From Butyricimonas faecalis (GTDB lineage Bacteria; Bacteroidota; Bacteroidia; Bacteroidales; Marinifilaceae): 64,000 nucleotides of DNA. Position numbers and translations under genes: made by a program. Location: NCBI RefSeq assembly GCF_003991565.1, contig NZ_CP032819.1:4092001-4156000 (forward strand), given 5' to 3'. Below are positions 54,173 to 62,625 of this stretch, piece by piece. The notes beneath the pieces are model-generated. The model was not told where the DNA came from and ran no database searches. It saw nothing but the letters and a program-made list of their open reading frames with translations. Each line of letters opens with the position of its first letter. The first letter of the stretch is position 1.

Positions 54173-55348
54173 ATGAAAATAATTTTGTTTGATGATAAAA
54201 GTTGGGGAACTTTAAGACCCTTGACTTTTACTCGTCCGATTTCTGAATTGAGGGTAGGAATTCTCACGATCCGGGAAAAGTGGGAAAAACGGTTTGGAGA
54301 TAAGGTTGCATATCTGACCAAAGATTACCTTCAGGAAAAGTTCCCGTTGTCTGTGGAAGACGATAATTTGCTTGTCAATGGTTCGGTTTGTCCGAATGAT
54401 GAATTGATGCGGGAGATTAAGTCTTTGCAGGCTGGAGAGATGTTATTACAGGGTGATTGTCTGATCGCCGTGCGAATGGGTAGACAGGACGTTGCAACCT
54501 TTGATCCGGTGACGATACCCGATTTTATATGTAAAGAATACACGGGAGAGTTTACCCGTGTTGTTTATCCTTATCATTTGTTTTCACGGAATGCCCAAGA
54601 GTTGGAGATTGATTTCCGGTTGATTACGGAAGGGCGTGAAAGTGCCCCGCTGAATAGCAGCGTGCAGGTGTACGGGAAGTATCCCGTTTTCGTGGAAGAG
54701 GGGGCTGTTGTACGTTGTGCAGTAATTAACACGGAGGGAGGCCCGGTATATATCGGTAAGGATGCCGAGATTATGGAAGGTGTTCTCGTGCGAGGACCAT
54801 TGGCTATGTGTGAACATTCGGTACTGACGATGGGGGCCAAAGTGTACGGGGCGACAACCTTAGGCCCGTATTGTAAATGTGGGGGAGAGGTGAACAACGT
54901 CGTGATGATTGGTTATTCGAATAAGGCTCATGACGGATTCCTCGGGAATTCCGTGTTGGGCGAGTGGTGTAACATTGGTGCCGGGACGAATAATTCCAAT
55001 CTGAAAAACACTTACGTGGAAGTGAAACTGTGGGATTACGAGACGAAGCATTTTTGTCGGACCGGACTCCAATTCTGCGGTTTGATCATGGGTGACCATG
55101 CAAAATTGGGTATTTCTACCATGATTAATACCGGAACGGTGATCGGTGTGGGGACTAATATTTTCGGTTCGGATTTCCCCCGGAATTTTGTTCCTTCCTT
55201 CTCATGGGGAGGTGCCAGCGGTTTCACGGAGCATAAAATGAATCAATTCGTTTCCACGGCTGAAGCTGTTATGAAACGCCGGAACAAAACGTTTGATGAT
55301 GTCGATCGCCGAATTCTCGAACACGTGTTTGCGGATCCTGAACGATAG
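54173..55348 (+). CDS. GlmU-like sugar nucleotidyltransferase/acetyltransferase (Bacteroidetes type)
   Basis: 391 residues from ATG 54173. The N-terminal part (MKIILFDDKSWGTLRPLTFT, RPISELRVGILT) is the start of the alternative GlmU family, and the C-terminal half is a left-handed beta helix (PVYIGKDAEIMEGVLVRGPL, GTNNSNLKNTYVEVKLWDYE). It is expected to make UDP-GlcNAc for cell wall and LPS; enzymatic details in this branch are less studied than in E. coli. A promoter with proper spacing lies 22 bp before the start. Confidence 0.85.
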   Translation: MKIILFDDKSWGTLRPLTFTRPISELRVGILTIREKWEKRFGDKVAYLTKDYLQEKFPLSVEDDNLLVNGSVCPNDELMREIKSLQAGEMLLQGDCLIAVRMGRQDVATFDPVTIPDFICKEYTGEFTRVVYPYHLFSRNAQELEIDFRLITEGRESAPLNSSVQVYGKYPVFVEEGAVVRCAVINTEGGPVYIGKDAEIMEGVLVRGPLAMCEHSVLTMGAKVYGATTLGPYCKCGGEVNNVVMIGYSNKAHDGFLGNSVLGEWCNIGAGTNNSNLKNTYVEVKLWDYETKHFCRTGLQFCGLIMGDHAKLGISTMINTGTVIGVGTNIFGSDFPRNFVPSFSWGGASGFTEHKMNQFVSTAEAVMKRRNKTFDDVDRRILEHVFADPER

Positions 55349-55355
55349 GGCGTTA

Positions 55356-55383
55356 GCAGGTTATGAATTGCTTTCTAACCTGC
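55356..55383 (+). promoter_or_regulatory. small hairpin after the GlmU-like gene
   Basis: GCAGGTTA (55356-55363) pairs with TAACCTGC (55376-55383), seven bases past the stop. It precedes the stronger terminator at 55395. Confidence 0.45.
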
Positions 55384-55394
55384 AACTTGTAACC

Positions 55395-55435
55395 ATACAA
55401 AAAGAGGAGATTCCAAGAATCTCCTCTTTTTGTAT
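55395..55435. terminator. bidirectional terminator between GlmU-like gene and rpmE2
   Basis: Arms of 18 bp (55395-55412 and 55418-55435) pair perfectly with A-run and T-run flanks on both strands, loop CCAAG. Confidence 0.85.
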
Positions 55436-55448
55436 TATATCAGAAGAA

Positions 55449-55712
55449 TTATTTCTTTCTGTTTTCCATGTGGTTCTTGTAACGGTTCATGAACTTGTCA
55501 ACACGTCCTGCCGTGTCAATCAATTTAATCTTACCGGTATAGAACGGGTGTGAAGAGTTGGAAATTTCCATCTTTACTAATGGATATTCAACTCCGTCGA
55601 TCTCGATAGTCTCCTTCGTTGCAGCAGTAGACTTGGTGATTGTAGTCGTTCCATTAGACATATCTTTAAACGCTACTAATCTGTAATTTTCAGGATGTAT
55701 GCCCTTTTTCAT
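55449..55712 (-). CDS. rpmE2: 50S ribosomal protein L31, type B
   Basis: 87 residues from ATG 55712 ([20 protein letters not shown]); the longer frame upstream is not family-like. The zinc-binding cysteines of type A L31 are absent, and [20 protein letters not shown] is the usual C-terminal region. In many bacteria type B L31 is made when zinc is scarce; in Bacteroidetes it is commonly the only form. Confidence 0.95.
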   Translation of the reverse strand: MKKGIHPENYRLVAFKDMSNGTTTITKSTAATKETIEIDGVEYPLVKMEISNSSHPFYTGKIKLIDTAGRVDKFMNRYKNHMENRKK

Positions 55713-55943
55713 TTCGTATATAATTTTAAAATTGTTCCTTAGTTTAACGGGCAGCAAAGATAGTTGATTCATTATAAATCACAAAGAATTTCAGAGACTT
55801 TTTTAATTGAGAGAGAGAAAAGTCTGATGAAAAGAGTTGAAATTCACATTCTTCGCGGGGTTCACATAGCTCTTGCCACGTAATCGTTCTTTTTTATAAT
55901 GGTATTTATATACCACTTTACAATGAAACATAAAGTAAACTTT

Positions 55944-56158
55944 TCCTAGATAATACACGTTTATCTTCTGTAGCATATTCGGTGTTCTTAGGGATTAAAG
56001 ACGTATCAAAGACGAATCAAAGACGTTACAAAGACGTTCGGGAACGTCCCAGAGCGTCTCCGTGGCGAAATTGATTGGCGCTTGTCTTGGAAGTTAATCC
56101 CTTATCCATTGGATTACGAATGGTAAATATTCCTTCTTGCATGCAGGAGTTAACATCT
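55944..56158 (+). repeat. dispersed repeat B, copy 2
   Basis: Second copy of the element at 8635-8850. The 11-bp units AAAGACGnnnn start at 55997, 56008, 56019 and 56030, followed by the palindrome GACGTTC-GG-GAACGTC (56033-56048); only the spacer differs from copy 1. Lies between rpmE2 and pgeF with no gene inside. Confidence 0.8.
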
Positions 56159-56206
56159 AAACAAAACGGGGGCGTTTTTATGGTTATTGGTGACAAGGTG
56201 ATTTAT

Positions 56207-56239
56207 GTTGATAATTTTGTTCGGAATGTTGTATCTTTG
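56207..56239 (+). promoter_or_regulatory. promoter for the pgeF-lrgAB-exonuclease operon
   Basis: GTTG at 56207-56210 (one mismatch to TTTG), 21 bases, TATCTTTG at 56232-56239; the pgeF start follows 23 bases later. Confidence 0.5.
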
Positions 56240-56262
56240 TGCGCTCAAAAGAACGAATAAAT

Positions 56263-57078
56263 ATGATTAGGGTTGAGAGAGATAAAGTTACGTTCTACCA
56301 ATTCTTGGGATTGCGGAGTTTTCCGGGATTAAGTCATTTCGTGTCGGGAAGAGAAGGGGGTGTTAGTGTCGGTGGGCAAGCCGCGTTGAATCTGGGATTC
56401 ATGGATGAAGACCGAGATGATCGGGTATTGACTAACCGGATGTTGTTGGCAGAGGCTGTTGGCTGTAGTGTGGATAATTTTACTTTTGGAGAACAAAAAC
56501 ACACCACTCACGTAGAAGTCGTGACCCGGGCACAGCGCGGTCGGGGAGGACGGGAAAAAGCAACCCGCTTGCCCTCGACGGATGCTTTGATTACCAGGGA
56601 AACAGGTGTTTGCCTGATGGTGCTTGCGGCCGATTGTGTTCCTGTTTTGATGTACGATTCCCGAATGCGGGTGATTGCTGCCGTTCATGCCGGATGGCGA
56701 GGTACGGTGGGAAGAATTGCCGCGCAGACCGTGGAACGGATGCGGGATGAGTTCGGATGCGATACTCGGGATGTGATTGTCGGAATTGGCCCCTCTATCG
56801 GTCCCTGTTGTTTCGAGGTCGGGGAAGAAGTCGTTGAGGCGGCACGCGAAGGCTTGGGGAATTTGGAGGGCTTGGTGGAAACGGGAAAACAACCCGGGAA
56901 GTACCAGTTGAATCTCTGGGAGGCGAACCGTCGTCAATTACGGCAAGTGGGAGTGGAAGACGCTCGTATTGAAGTGGCGGGTATTTGTACTGTTTGTCAT
57001 CATGATCATTTTTATTCCTATCGAGGGGACCGGGGTAACACGGGACGATTCGGGGCGGGAATCATGTTAAATATATAG
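56263..57078 (+). CDS. pgeF: PgeF/YfiH-family polyphenol-oxidase-like protein
   Basis: 271 residues from ATG 56263. Metal- and substrate-site motifs VLAADCVPVLMYD, AAVHAGWRGTVGRIAAQTV and GIGPSIGPCCFEVG mark the YfiH/LACC1 family. Members act as purine nucleoside phosphorylase/adenosine deaminase and as peptidoglycan edit factor PgeF. Which role holds here is not readable. First gene of a tight four-gene operon (gaps of 5, 11 and 3 bp). Confidence 0.92.
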   Translation: MIRVERDKVTFYQFLGLRSFPGLSHFVSGREGGVSVGGQAALNLGFMDEDRDDRVLTNRMLLAEAVGCSVDNFTFGEQKHTTHVEVVTRAQRGRGGREKATRLPSTDALITRETGVCLMVLAADCVPVLMYDSRMRVIAAVHAGWRGTVGRIAAQTVERMRDEFGCDTRDVIVGIGPSIGPCCFEVGEEVVEAAREGLGNLEGLVETGKQPGKYQLNLWEANRRQLRQVGVEDARIEVAGICTVCHHDHFYSYRGDRGNTGRFGAGIMLNI

Positions 57079-57083
57079 AGGGA

Positions 57084-57440
57084 ATGTTAGGAGGAATTTT
57101 TATTATTATGGCTTTTTATTTACTGGGAGAATGTTGTGCCTGGTTGATAAATGGTTTTGTACCGGGGAGCGTGTTGGGAATGATGTTTTTGTTCTTGGCA
57201 TTATCCATGCGTTGGGTTAAGCCGGAGAGAGTGCGTCCGGTGGCTCGTTTTCTTTGTGATAACATGGCGTTTTTCTTTCTTCCGGCGGGAGTGGGGATTA
57301 TCACGTCCATGGATGTGTTGTCTCGTTATTGGGATGTCGTGTTGGTTGTAGGGACGGTAACCACGTTGCTGGTATTGATTGTGGTGGCGGTTTTGCAACA
57401 ATGGCAGGAGGATCATCGGGCACATGGTAGAACGAATTAA
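57084..57440 (+). CDS. CidA/LrgA-family membrane protein
   Basis: 118 residues with four predicted helices (FIIMAFYLLGECCAWLI, PGSVLGMMFLFLALSM, MAFFFLPAGVGIITSM). LrgA/CidA are holin-like or pyruvate-related membrane proteins. It pairs with the following LrgB gene. Confidence 0.88.
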   Translation: MLGGIFIIMAFYLLGECCAWLINGFVPGSVLGMMFLFLALSMRWVKPERVRPVARFLCDNMAFFFLPAGVGIITSMDVLSRYWDVVLVVGTVTTLLVLIVVAVLQQWQEDHRAHGRTN

Positions 57441-57451
57441 TTTGTAGAAAG

Positions 57452-58150
57452 ATGCAGTCGATAGTTTCGTCAGAGATATTTATAATAACATTAGTGGCCG
57501 GAGTTTACTTGGCAGCACTCTGGTTGTATCGGAAAACGAGATTGGCGTTATTACATCCCTTGTTGGTATCCATCCCGGCCCTGGTGGCGGTGATGAGCGT
57601 GATGGGGATTCCGTATGAATCTTTCCAGCAAGGGAGTCGGATGATTAATTTCCTGTTGGGCCCTTCTGTCGTGGCCTTGGGGTATGTGTTGTGGGAACAG
57701 GTGGAATACATGAAGAGCAATGCGGTGTCGATCATGACTTCCATTTTTGTGGGGAGTTTGGTGGGAATCGTAAGCGTGATTTGTATTGCTCGCTGGATGG
57801 GGGCAGACCACGTGTTGATAGCGACATTGGAGCCAAAGTCCGTGACGACTCCGATAGCAATGGGGGTAGCCGAGAAGGCGGGTGGTATTCCTGCCATTGC
57901 AGCGGTAATAGTTATCGTGGTGGGGATATTCGGGGGAATCGTGGGGCCTTTCGTGTTAAACAAATTGAATATCGATAGTAAGATAGCCCGAGGGTTATCC
58001 CTTGGTGCCGCGGCTCACGGGTTGGGTACGGCCAGGGCTATGGAACTGGGTGCGTTGGAAGGGGCCATTAGTGGTTTGGCGATTGGTTTGATGGGGGTGA
58101 TGACTGCGATACTGGTGCCTGTTGTCGAATGGGTTATGTCATTATTTTAA
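57452..58150 (+). CDS. LrgB-family membrane protein
   Basis: 232 residues, mostly membrane helices; family motifs RMINFLLGPSVVALGYVLW and LEPKSVTTPIAMGVAEKAGG, then AAAHGLGTARAMELGALEGA. Works with LrgA, possibly in export of small metabolites or control of wall hydrolysis. Confidence 0.92.
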   Translation: MQSIVSSEIFIITLVAGVYLAALWLYRKTRLALLHPLLVSIPALVAVMSVMGIPYESFQQGSRMINFLLGPSVVALGYVLWEQVEYMKSNAVSIMTSIFVGSLVGIVSVICIARWMGADHVLIATLEPKSVTTPIAMGVAEKAGGIPAIAAVIVIVVGIFGGIVGPFVLNKLNIDSKIARGLSLGAAAHGLGTARAMELGALEGAISGLAIGLMGVMTAILVPVVEWVMSLF

Positions 58151-58153
58151 TGT

Positions 58154-58663
58154 ATGTTGCAGAATTTTACAGCTATCGATTTCGAAACGGCTAACCGTTA
58201 CCCGACAAGTGCTTGCTCGATCGGGATTGTTGTCGTACAGGACGGTGAGATCACGGAAGAGTTCTCGCACCTGATTAAGCCGGAGCCATTCTATTTTAAC
58301 AAAAAGTTTATCGAGATTCACGGGATTACTCCCACGATGGTGGAAGATGCACCTTCCTTTTATGATTTGTGGAGCGTGATCGGGCGTTATTTTGATGCAG
58401 AAGCGTTGGTCGCGCATAACGCGGGGTTTGATATAAGTGTTTTGAAGGCTTGTCTGGAACGGGCGGATTTGTACGTTCGTTTGCCTGAATCTTTTTGTAC
58501 CTACCGATTGTCCCGGAAGTTGGTGAAAGGTTTACCCAATTATAAATTGAATACGTTGTGTGATCATTTCGGGATAGCGTTAAATCATCATGAGGCATTA
58601 AGTGATGCTCGGGGGGCGGCGAAAATTATGATCGAATTGTCAAAGTTGAGTCTTTTTTCATGA
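58154..58663 (+). CDS. DEDDh 3'-5' exonuclease (DNA polymerase III epsilon-like)
   Basis: 169 residues. Exo I FTAIDFETANRYP (Asp, Glu), Exo II HNAGFDISVLKACL and Exo III with the catalytic His HHEALSDARGAAKIM are present. A stand-alone proofreading-type exonuclease of unclear partner. Last gene of the operon and followed by a bidirectional terminator. Confidence 0.92.
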   Translation: MLQNFTAIDFETANRYPTSACSIGIVVVQDGEITEEFSHLIKPEPFYFNKKFIEIHGITPTMVEDAPSFYDLWSVIGRYFDAEALVAHNAGFDISVLKACLERADLYVRLPESFCTYRLSRKLVKGLPNYKLNTLCDHFGIALNHHEALSDARGAAKIMIELSKLSLFS

Positions 58664-58695
58664 GTTTTTCCCTCGTTGATGGCGAGGGAAAAACT
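58663..58695. terminator. bidirectional terminator between exonuclease and purine nucleoside phosphorylase genes
   Basis: AGTTTTTCCCTCG (58663-58675) pairs perfectly with CGAGGGAAAAACT (58683-58695), T-rich on both strands and touching both stop codons. Confidence 0.85.
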
Positions 58696-59507
58696 TATAA
58701 TTTACGGATGATTTCTTTGAATATAGCTCCCATACGAGGTTGTGCATGATTACCCACATCTTGTACCTCCGTGTGATTTGTTTTTATGAGTTCCTCGCTG
58801 GCCGTGCTGTTCGTGATAACAGACATGCCAAAGCATTCCATATCCATGTGGCGAGCCACGATAACTTCCGGTACGGTAGACATTCCCACGGCATCCCCGC
58901 CAATGACCCGAATCCAGTTATATTCTGCCGGGGTCTCGAAGGACGGCCCCTGTAGTCCGGCGTACACACCTTTTTGCAAGGGAATATTTAATTTCTTTCC
59001 GGCTTCCTCTGCCAATTGAATTAAACGTTTGCTATATGCCTCGGCCATTCCGGGGAAGCGGGGACCGAGTTCGTCGATATTTTTACCCCGTAGCGGGTGT
59101 TCCGGGAATAGGTTGATATGATCCCGAATAATCATCAGGTCTCCAACCAGGTAATTCGTGTTCACGCCTCCGGCCGCGTTGGAAACGAAAAGCGTTTTTA
59201 CCCCAAGGGCGTGCATCACTCTCACGGGAAAGGTTACTTCTTTCATGGAATATCCCTCGTAATAGTGGAAACGTCCCTGCATGGCAATGACCTTTTTACC
59301 TCCGAAGGAACCGATAAGCAATTCACCCCGGTGTCCTTGTACCGTGGAAACGGGGAAATTGGGAATTGCCATATACGGAATGGCGTGTTCGATCTCTATT
59401 GATTTCCCTAATTCTCCCAGCCCTGTTCCTAGGATAATACCGATGGTATGCTCTCCTTTCACGAAGGGGGCCAAGTATTTGCTACTTTCTTGTATCTTGT
59501 CTAACAT
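58695..59507 (-). CDS. purine nucleoside phosphorylase I
   Basis: 270 residues. Motifs IGIILGTGLGELGKSIE (phosphate loop), TVQGHRGELLIGSFGGKKV and LFVSNAAGGVNTNYLVGD fit the trimeric PNP class that splits inosine and guanosine with phosphate. Its start overlaps the end of lpxK by 26 bp, so it is translated from the same sppA-lpxK-pnp transcript. Confidence 0.95.
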   Translation of the reverse strand: MLDKIQESSKYLAPFVKGEHTIGIILGTGLGELGKSIEIEHAIPYMAIPNFPVSTVQGHRGELLIGSFGGKKVIAMQGRFHYYEGYSMKEVTFPVRVMHALGVKTLFVSNAAGGVNTNYLVGDLMIIRDHINLFPEHPLRGKNIDELGPRFPGMAEAYSKRLIQLAEEAGKKLNIPLQKGVYAGLQGPSFETPAEYNWIRVIGGDAVGMSTVPEVIVARHMDMECFGMSVITNSTASEELIKTNHTEVQDVGNHAQPRMGAIFKEIIRKL

Positions 59508-60531
59508 AGTCGTATATATTTTTTATGAGTTGGTCTCTTGGGGTTAGGAACTCCGGTTCGATCGGGATGTAGAAAATTTGTTGCCTGATCTCTTCCGGTA
59601 TATCGCATAACGTGAGGCGAACGGCATCCTTTTCCGTGGTGAAAATACACTTGTCCGGGGTGCTGATCTTTTCGTATTCCTGGAGAATACGTTTTATATC
59701 TGTATCGCTGTAATTGTGATGGTCGGGAAAAGCGATGTGATCAATCTGGTTAGTCATCTGTTTTAGATGTTCCAGGTAGGGAGCCGGCTGGGCAATCCCG
59801 GTGACACAGAGTATGGCCGTTTTCGGGGTTATCGTTTGATGACTATTCCCGTCGAGCGAACGTATTTCTCCGTATTTCATGGAGGAGAACAAAAGCTGTT
59901 GATAGGCTTTTAAATTCAAGTGTTTCAGAATAATCCGTTTCTCTATGGGCGAAATGTTCGTGGGGCATTTGGTCACGATGATATAATTTGCCCTTTCCTT
60001 GGCATGAATACTTTCCCGAAGACGTCCCAAGGGCAGTAAATGATCCTCGTATATGGGGCGGTTGTAATCGATTAGCATGATGTTTATATCCGCTTTCACG
60101 TAGCGATGTTGAAAACCATCATCCAAGATGATTACTTCCGGTTTTTCCGGAAGTTGCATGAGCTTTTTGATTCCACGTACTCGATCCGCGTCTACAGCTA
60201 CGATGATTTCTGGAAATTTATTTTTTATCTGCATGGGTTCATCCCCGATGTCGTTTGCCGTAGAGGTTTCCGTGGCCAGAACAAAACCGGACGTCTTCCG
60301 TTTATACCCTCGACTGAGACAGGCTACACGGTAATCATTTTTCAACTCGTTGATCAGGGATTCCGTGTGAGGGGTTTTCCCCGTTCCACCCACGGTGATA
60401 TTTCCCACACAAATAATAGGAATGTCAAATTCATGGATCTTTAGTATACCCAAGTTGAACAAACGGTTCCGAATGCTGACCCCAATGCCGTACAGTACGC
60501 TTAAAGGCCATAGAATGAGATTTTTCAACAC
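59482..60531 (-). CDS. lpxK: tetraacyldisaccharide 4'-kinase
   Basis: 349 residues with an N-terminal membrane anchor segment (LILWPLSVLYGIGVSIRNRL) and the kinase P-loop VGNITVGGTGKTPHTESL. VIILDDGFQHRYVKADINIM is the family's second mark. It phosphorylates the lipid A disaccharide at the inner membrane. Starts 11 bp after sppA. Confidence 0.96.
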   Translation of the reverse strand: MLKNLILWPLSVLYGIGVSIRNRLFNLGILKIHEFDIPIICVGNITVGGTGKTPHTESLINELKNDYRVACLSRGYKRKTSGFVLATETSTANDIGDEPMQIKNKFPEIIVAVDADRVRGIKKLMQLPEKPEVIILDDGFQHRYVKADINIMLIDYNRPIYEDHLLPLGRLRESIHAKERANYIIVTKCPTNISPIEKRIILKHLNLKAYQQLLFSSMKYGEIRSLDGNSHQTITPKTAILCVTGIAQPAPYLEHLKQMTNQIDHIAFPDHHNYSDTDIKRILQEYEKISTPDKCIFTTEKDAVRLTLCDIPEEIRQQIFYIPIEPEFLTPRDQLIKNIYDYVRQDTRK

Positions 60532-60542
60532 AATATTTCGCT

Positions 60543-62336
60543 TTAATTAAACGTGAGATCGTAAGGTATTCTGGCTACCATCCCTTTTATTTTTAACCAC
60601 TCTTTCTGTTCCCGATAAGTATCATAGAAATCACCCAGTTCTGATTTTAATATGCTGGTCCTGATGCTTTGCGAGAAATTTAGCAGAATATCTTTGAAAG
60701 GACTGCGTTCTACCGGTAGTTCGATGAGCTGATAGTAGTCCAGGCCTGCTTTGTTTGCCGCGATGGCAATGGCATCTTCCAGTCCGCCTAACACGTCAAC
60801 CAATCCGAGTTCCAGAGCGTCCTCTCCTGTCCATACCCGTCCTTGTGCGATTTCGTTTACCGCCTCTTTACTCATGTGGCGTCCCTGGCTTACCCGATCA
60901 AGGAAGGTGTCGTATCCCCGGTTGATGTAAGTCTGCATCACGTTGCGTTCGTACTCCGTCAAAGGACGATCACTGATTGGGATAGGTAACGGGTATCCGC
61001 CGCCGAAATCACTGTGCTCGTTGGTTTTCACCACGTCAGAAGAGATGCCAAGTTTATCTTTGATTAGCTCTTCTCCACTAAATAGCAGTCCGAATATTCC
61101 GATGGATCCCGTAAGGGTTGTCGGGTCGGCCACGATGGTATCTGCTGCACAAGAAATGTAGTATCCACCGGATGCGGCCACGTTACCCATGGAGGCAATG
61201 AACGGCTTCGTCTGTGCGGCGAGTTGCACCTCTTTCCAGATAATATCGGAAGTCAGTGCGCTACCCCCCGGGGAGTTTACACGCAACACGATCGCTTTGA
61301 TATTTTTGTCTTCACGTGCTTTTCGGATGGTTGTGGCCAGTTCCGGTCCGATACTTTCCGGTCCCTGTTGGAATTCAATGTTTCCTTGAGCGTAAATTAC
61401 GGCGATTTTCTCAGCGGCAAAATTTACGGTTGGGAAAGTGACTTTCGTGTAATCCTCGAAACTTGTTAAGGATAGTTTTTCGTTCTCTGTCAACCCACAT
61501 GCCTCACGTAGTTTGTCAAGCATGGCATATTCGTAAAGGGCTCCGTCAAAAAATCCTTCTTTCACAAATTCTTCTACCGGGTAGATTTTGAAATCATCGG
61601 TGATTTGATTGATTTTTTCTACCGGGATATTTCTGCTGGCGGAAATACCTTTCACGATGTTACCCCAAAGAGAACCTAAATAAGTCTGCACCTGTTCCCG
61701 GTTGGCCTCACTCATGTGTGTTTCAATGTAGGGTTCCACGGCTGCTTTGAATTTGCCGACACGAATGACCTCCGGTTGTACACCGATTTTTTTCAAAAGG
61801 TCTTTATAGAAGGATATATTTGCGCTCATTCCGGTTAACAGTAACGGGGTTTCGGGGTTAACGAAAACGCTGTCAGCAACTGTAGCCAAATAATAGCTTT
61901 TCTGAGAATATCCCAAGTTGGTATAACTGTAAATGAATTTGCCGCTTTGCTTGAATCTCAATAAGGCATTACGGATCTCGTCGATCGTGGCAAGAGCCCC
62001 GAAGTTAGAGTTGATTTCGGTCAGGTCCAAGTAAATCCCCCTGATGCGGGAATCCTTGCTGGCATTGTCAATGTATTCAAGTATTTTATTTAGCCCGATT
62101 TGTTTTTCGGAACTCATGGTCGTCAAGTTAAAATTTTGTAATGGGTTCTCCGATGCTCTATCCGGGATTGCTGTCTTCAGCGATAGTTTCAGTATCGTGT
62201 TGTCCTTGATTTCGATTGATGGACTGGAGAAACTAGCTATGGCCCCGACGAGTCCGATGAACACGAAAAACAGGATAACGTGTACGATAATAATACCAAC
62301 AATGGTTGCTAACAAGTATTTCAGAAAGCTTTTCAT
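60543..62336 (-). CDS. sppA: signal peptide peptidase SppA, 67-kDa type
   Basis: 597 residues with an N-terminal membrane helix (YLLATIVGIIIVHVILFFVF). Two tandem SppA repeats; the second holds the catalytic serine in MGNVAASGGYYISCAADTIV and the conserved LRVNSPGGSALTSDIIWKEV. The general-base lysine expected in the first repeat lies in the RVGKFKAAVEPYI region. Cuts leftover signal peptides in the membrane. First gene of the sppA-lpxK-pnp operon. Confidence 0.95.
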   Translation of the reverse strand: MKSFLKYLLATIVGIIIVHVILFFVFIGLVGAIASFSSPSIEIKDNTILKLSLKTAIPDRASENPLQNFNLTTMSSEKQIGLNKILEYIDNASKDSRIRGIYLDLTEINSNFGALATIDEIRNALLRFKQSGKFIYSYTNLGYSQKSYYLATVADSVFVNPETPLLLTGMSANISFYKDLLKKIGVQPEVIRVGKFKAAVEPYIETHMSEANREQVQTYLGSLWGNIVKGISASRNIPVEKINQITDDFKIYPVEEFVKEGFFDGALYEYAMLDKLREACGLTENEKLSLTSFEDYTKVTFPTVNFAAEKIAVIYAQGNIEFQQGPESIGPELATTIRKAREDKNIKAIVLRVNSPGGSALTSDIIWKEVQLAAQTKPFIASMGNVAASGGYYISCAADTIVADPTTLTGSIGIFGLLFSGEELIKDKLGISSDVVKTNEHSDFGGGYPLPIPISDRPLTEYERNVMQTYINRGYDTFLDRVSQGRHMSKEAVNEIAQGRVWTGEDALELGLVDVLGGLEDAIAIAANKAGLDYYQLIELPVERSPFKDILLNFSQSIRTSILKSELGDFYDTYREQKEWLKIKGMVARIPYDLTFN

Positions 62337-62415
62337 ATGTGTTGTTTTAAATTATTAATATTCCCGGGTAAAATTTCGATATACAAAATATGAATTATAT
62401 TGTAAATCTTGTTTA

Positions 62416-62447
62416 CAAATGTATGGATATAATTTCGGTCATACAAA
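62416..62447 (-). promoter_or_regulatory. promoter for sppA-lpxK-pnp
   Basis: CAAATGTA (62416-62423) reads TACATTTG on the minus strand; CAAA (62444-62447) reads TTTG, 20 bases away. The leader to sppA would be about 70 bases. Confidence 0.55.
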
Positions 62448-62625
62448 ATTTTATTTGATTTTGTAGATTTACGACGTTACAAACTTTACAAACTTATTTT
62501 GTTGACATTTGTTTTTTTAATAGTTTTACGTGCAGAATCCGGTTGCGTTTCGAGAGGAGAATAAACTTTGCGTTTCGTGACTAAAAATGTTTGTAGCGAA
62601 AACTGTAACTCTTTAATTATACGAC

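Noticed and set aside
56075..56260. 61-codon reading frame inside and after repeat B copy 2
   Set aside because: It lies in another frame than in copy 1 and runs through the pgeF promoter; no family features.
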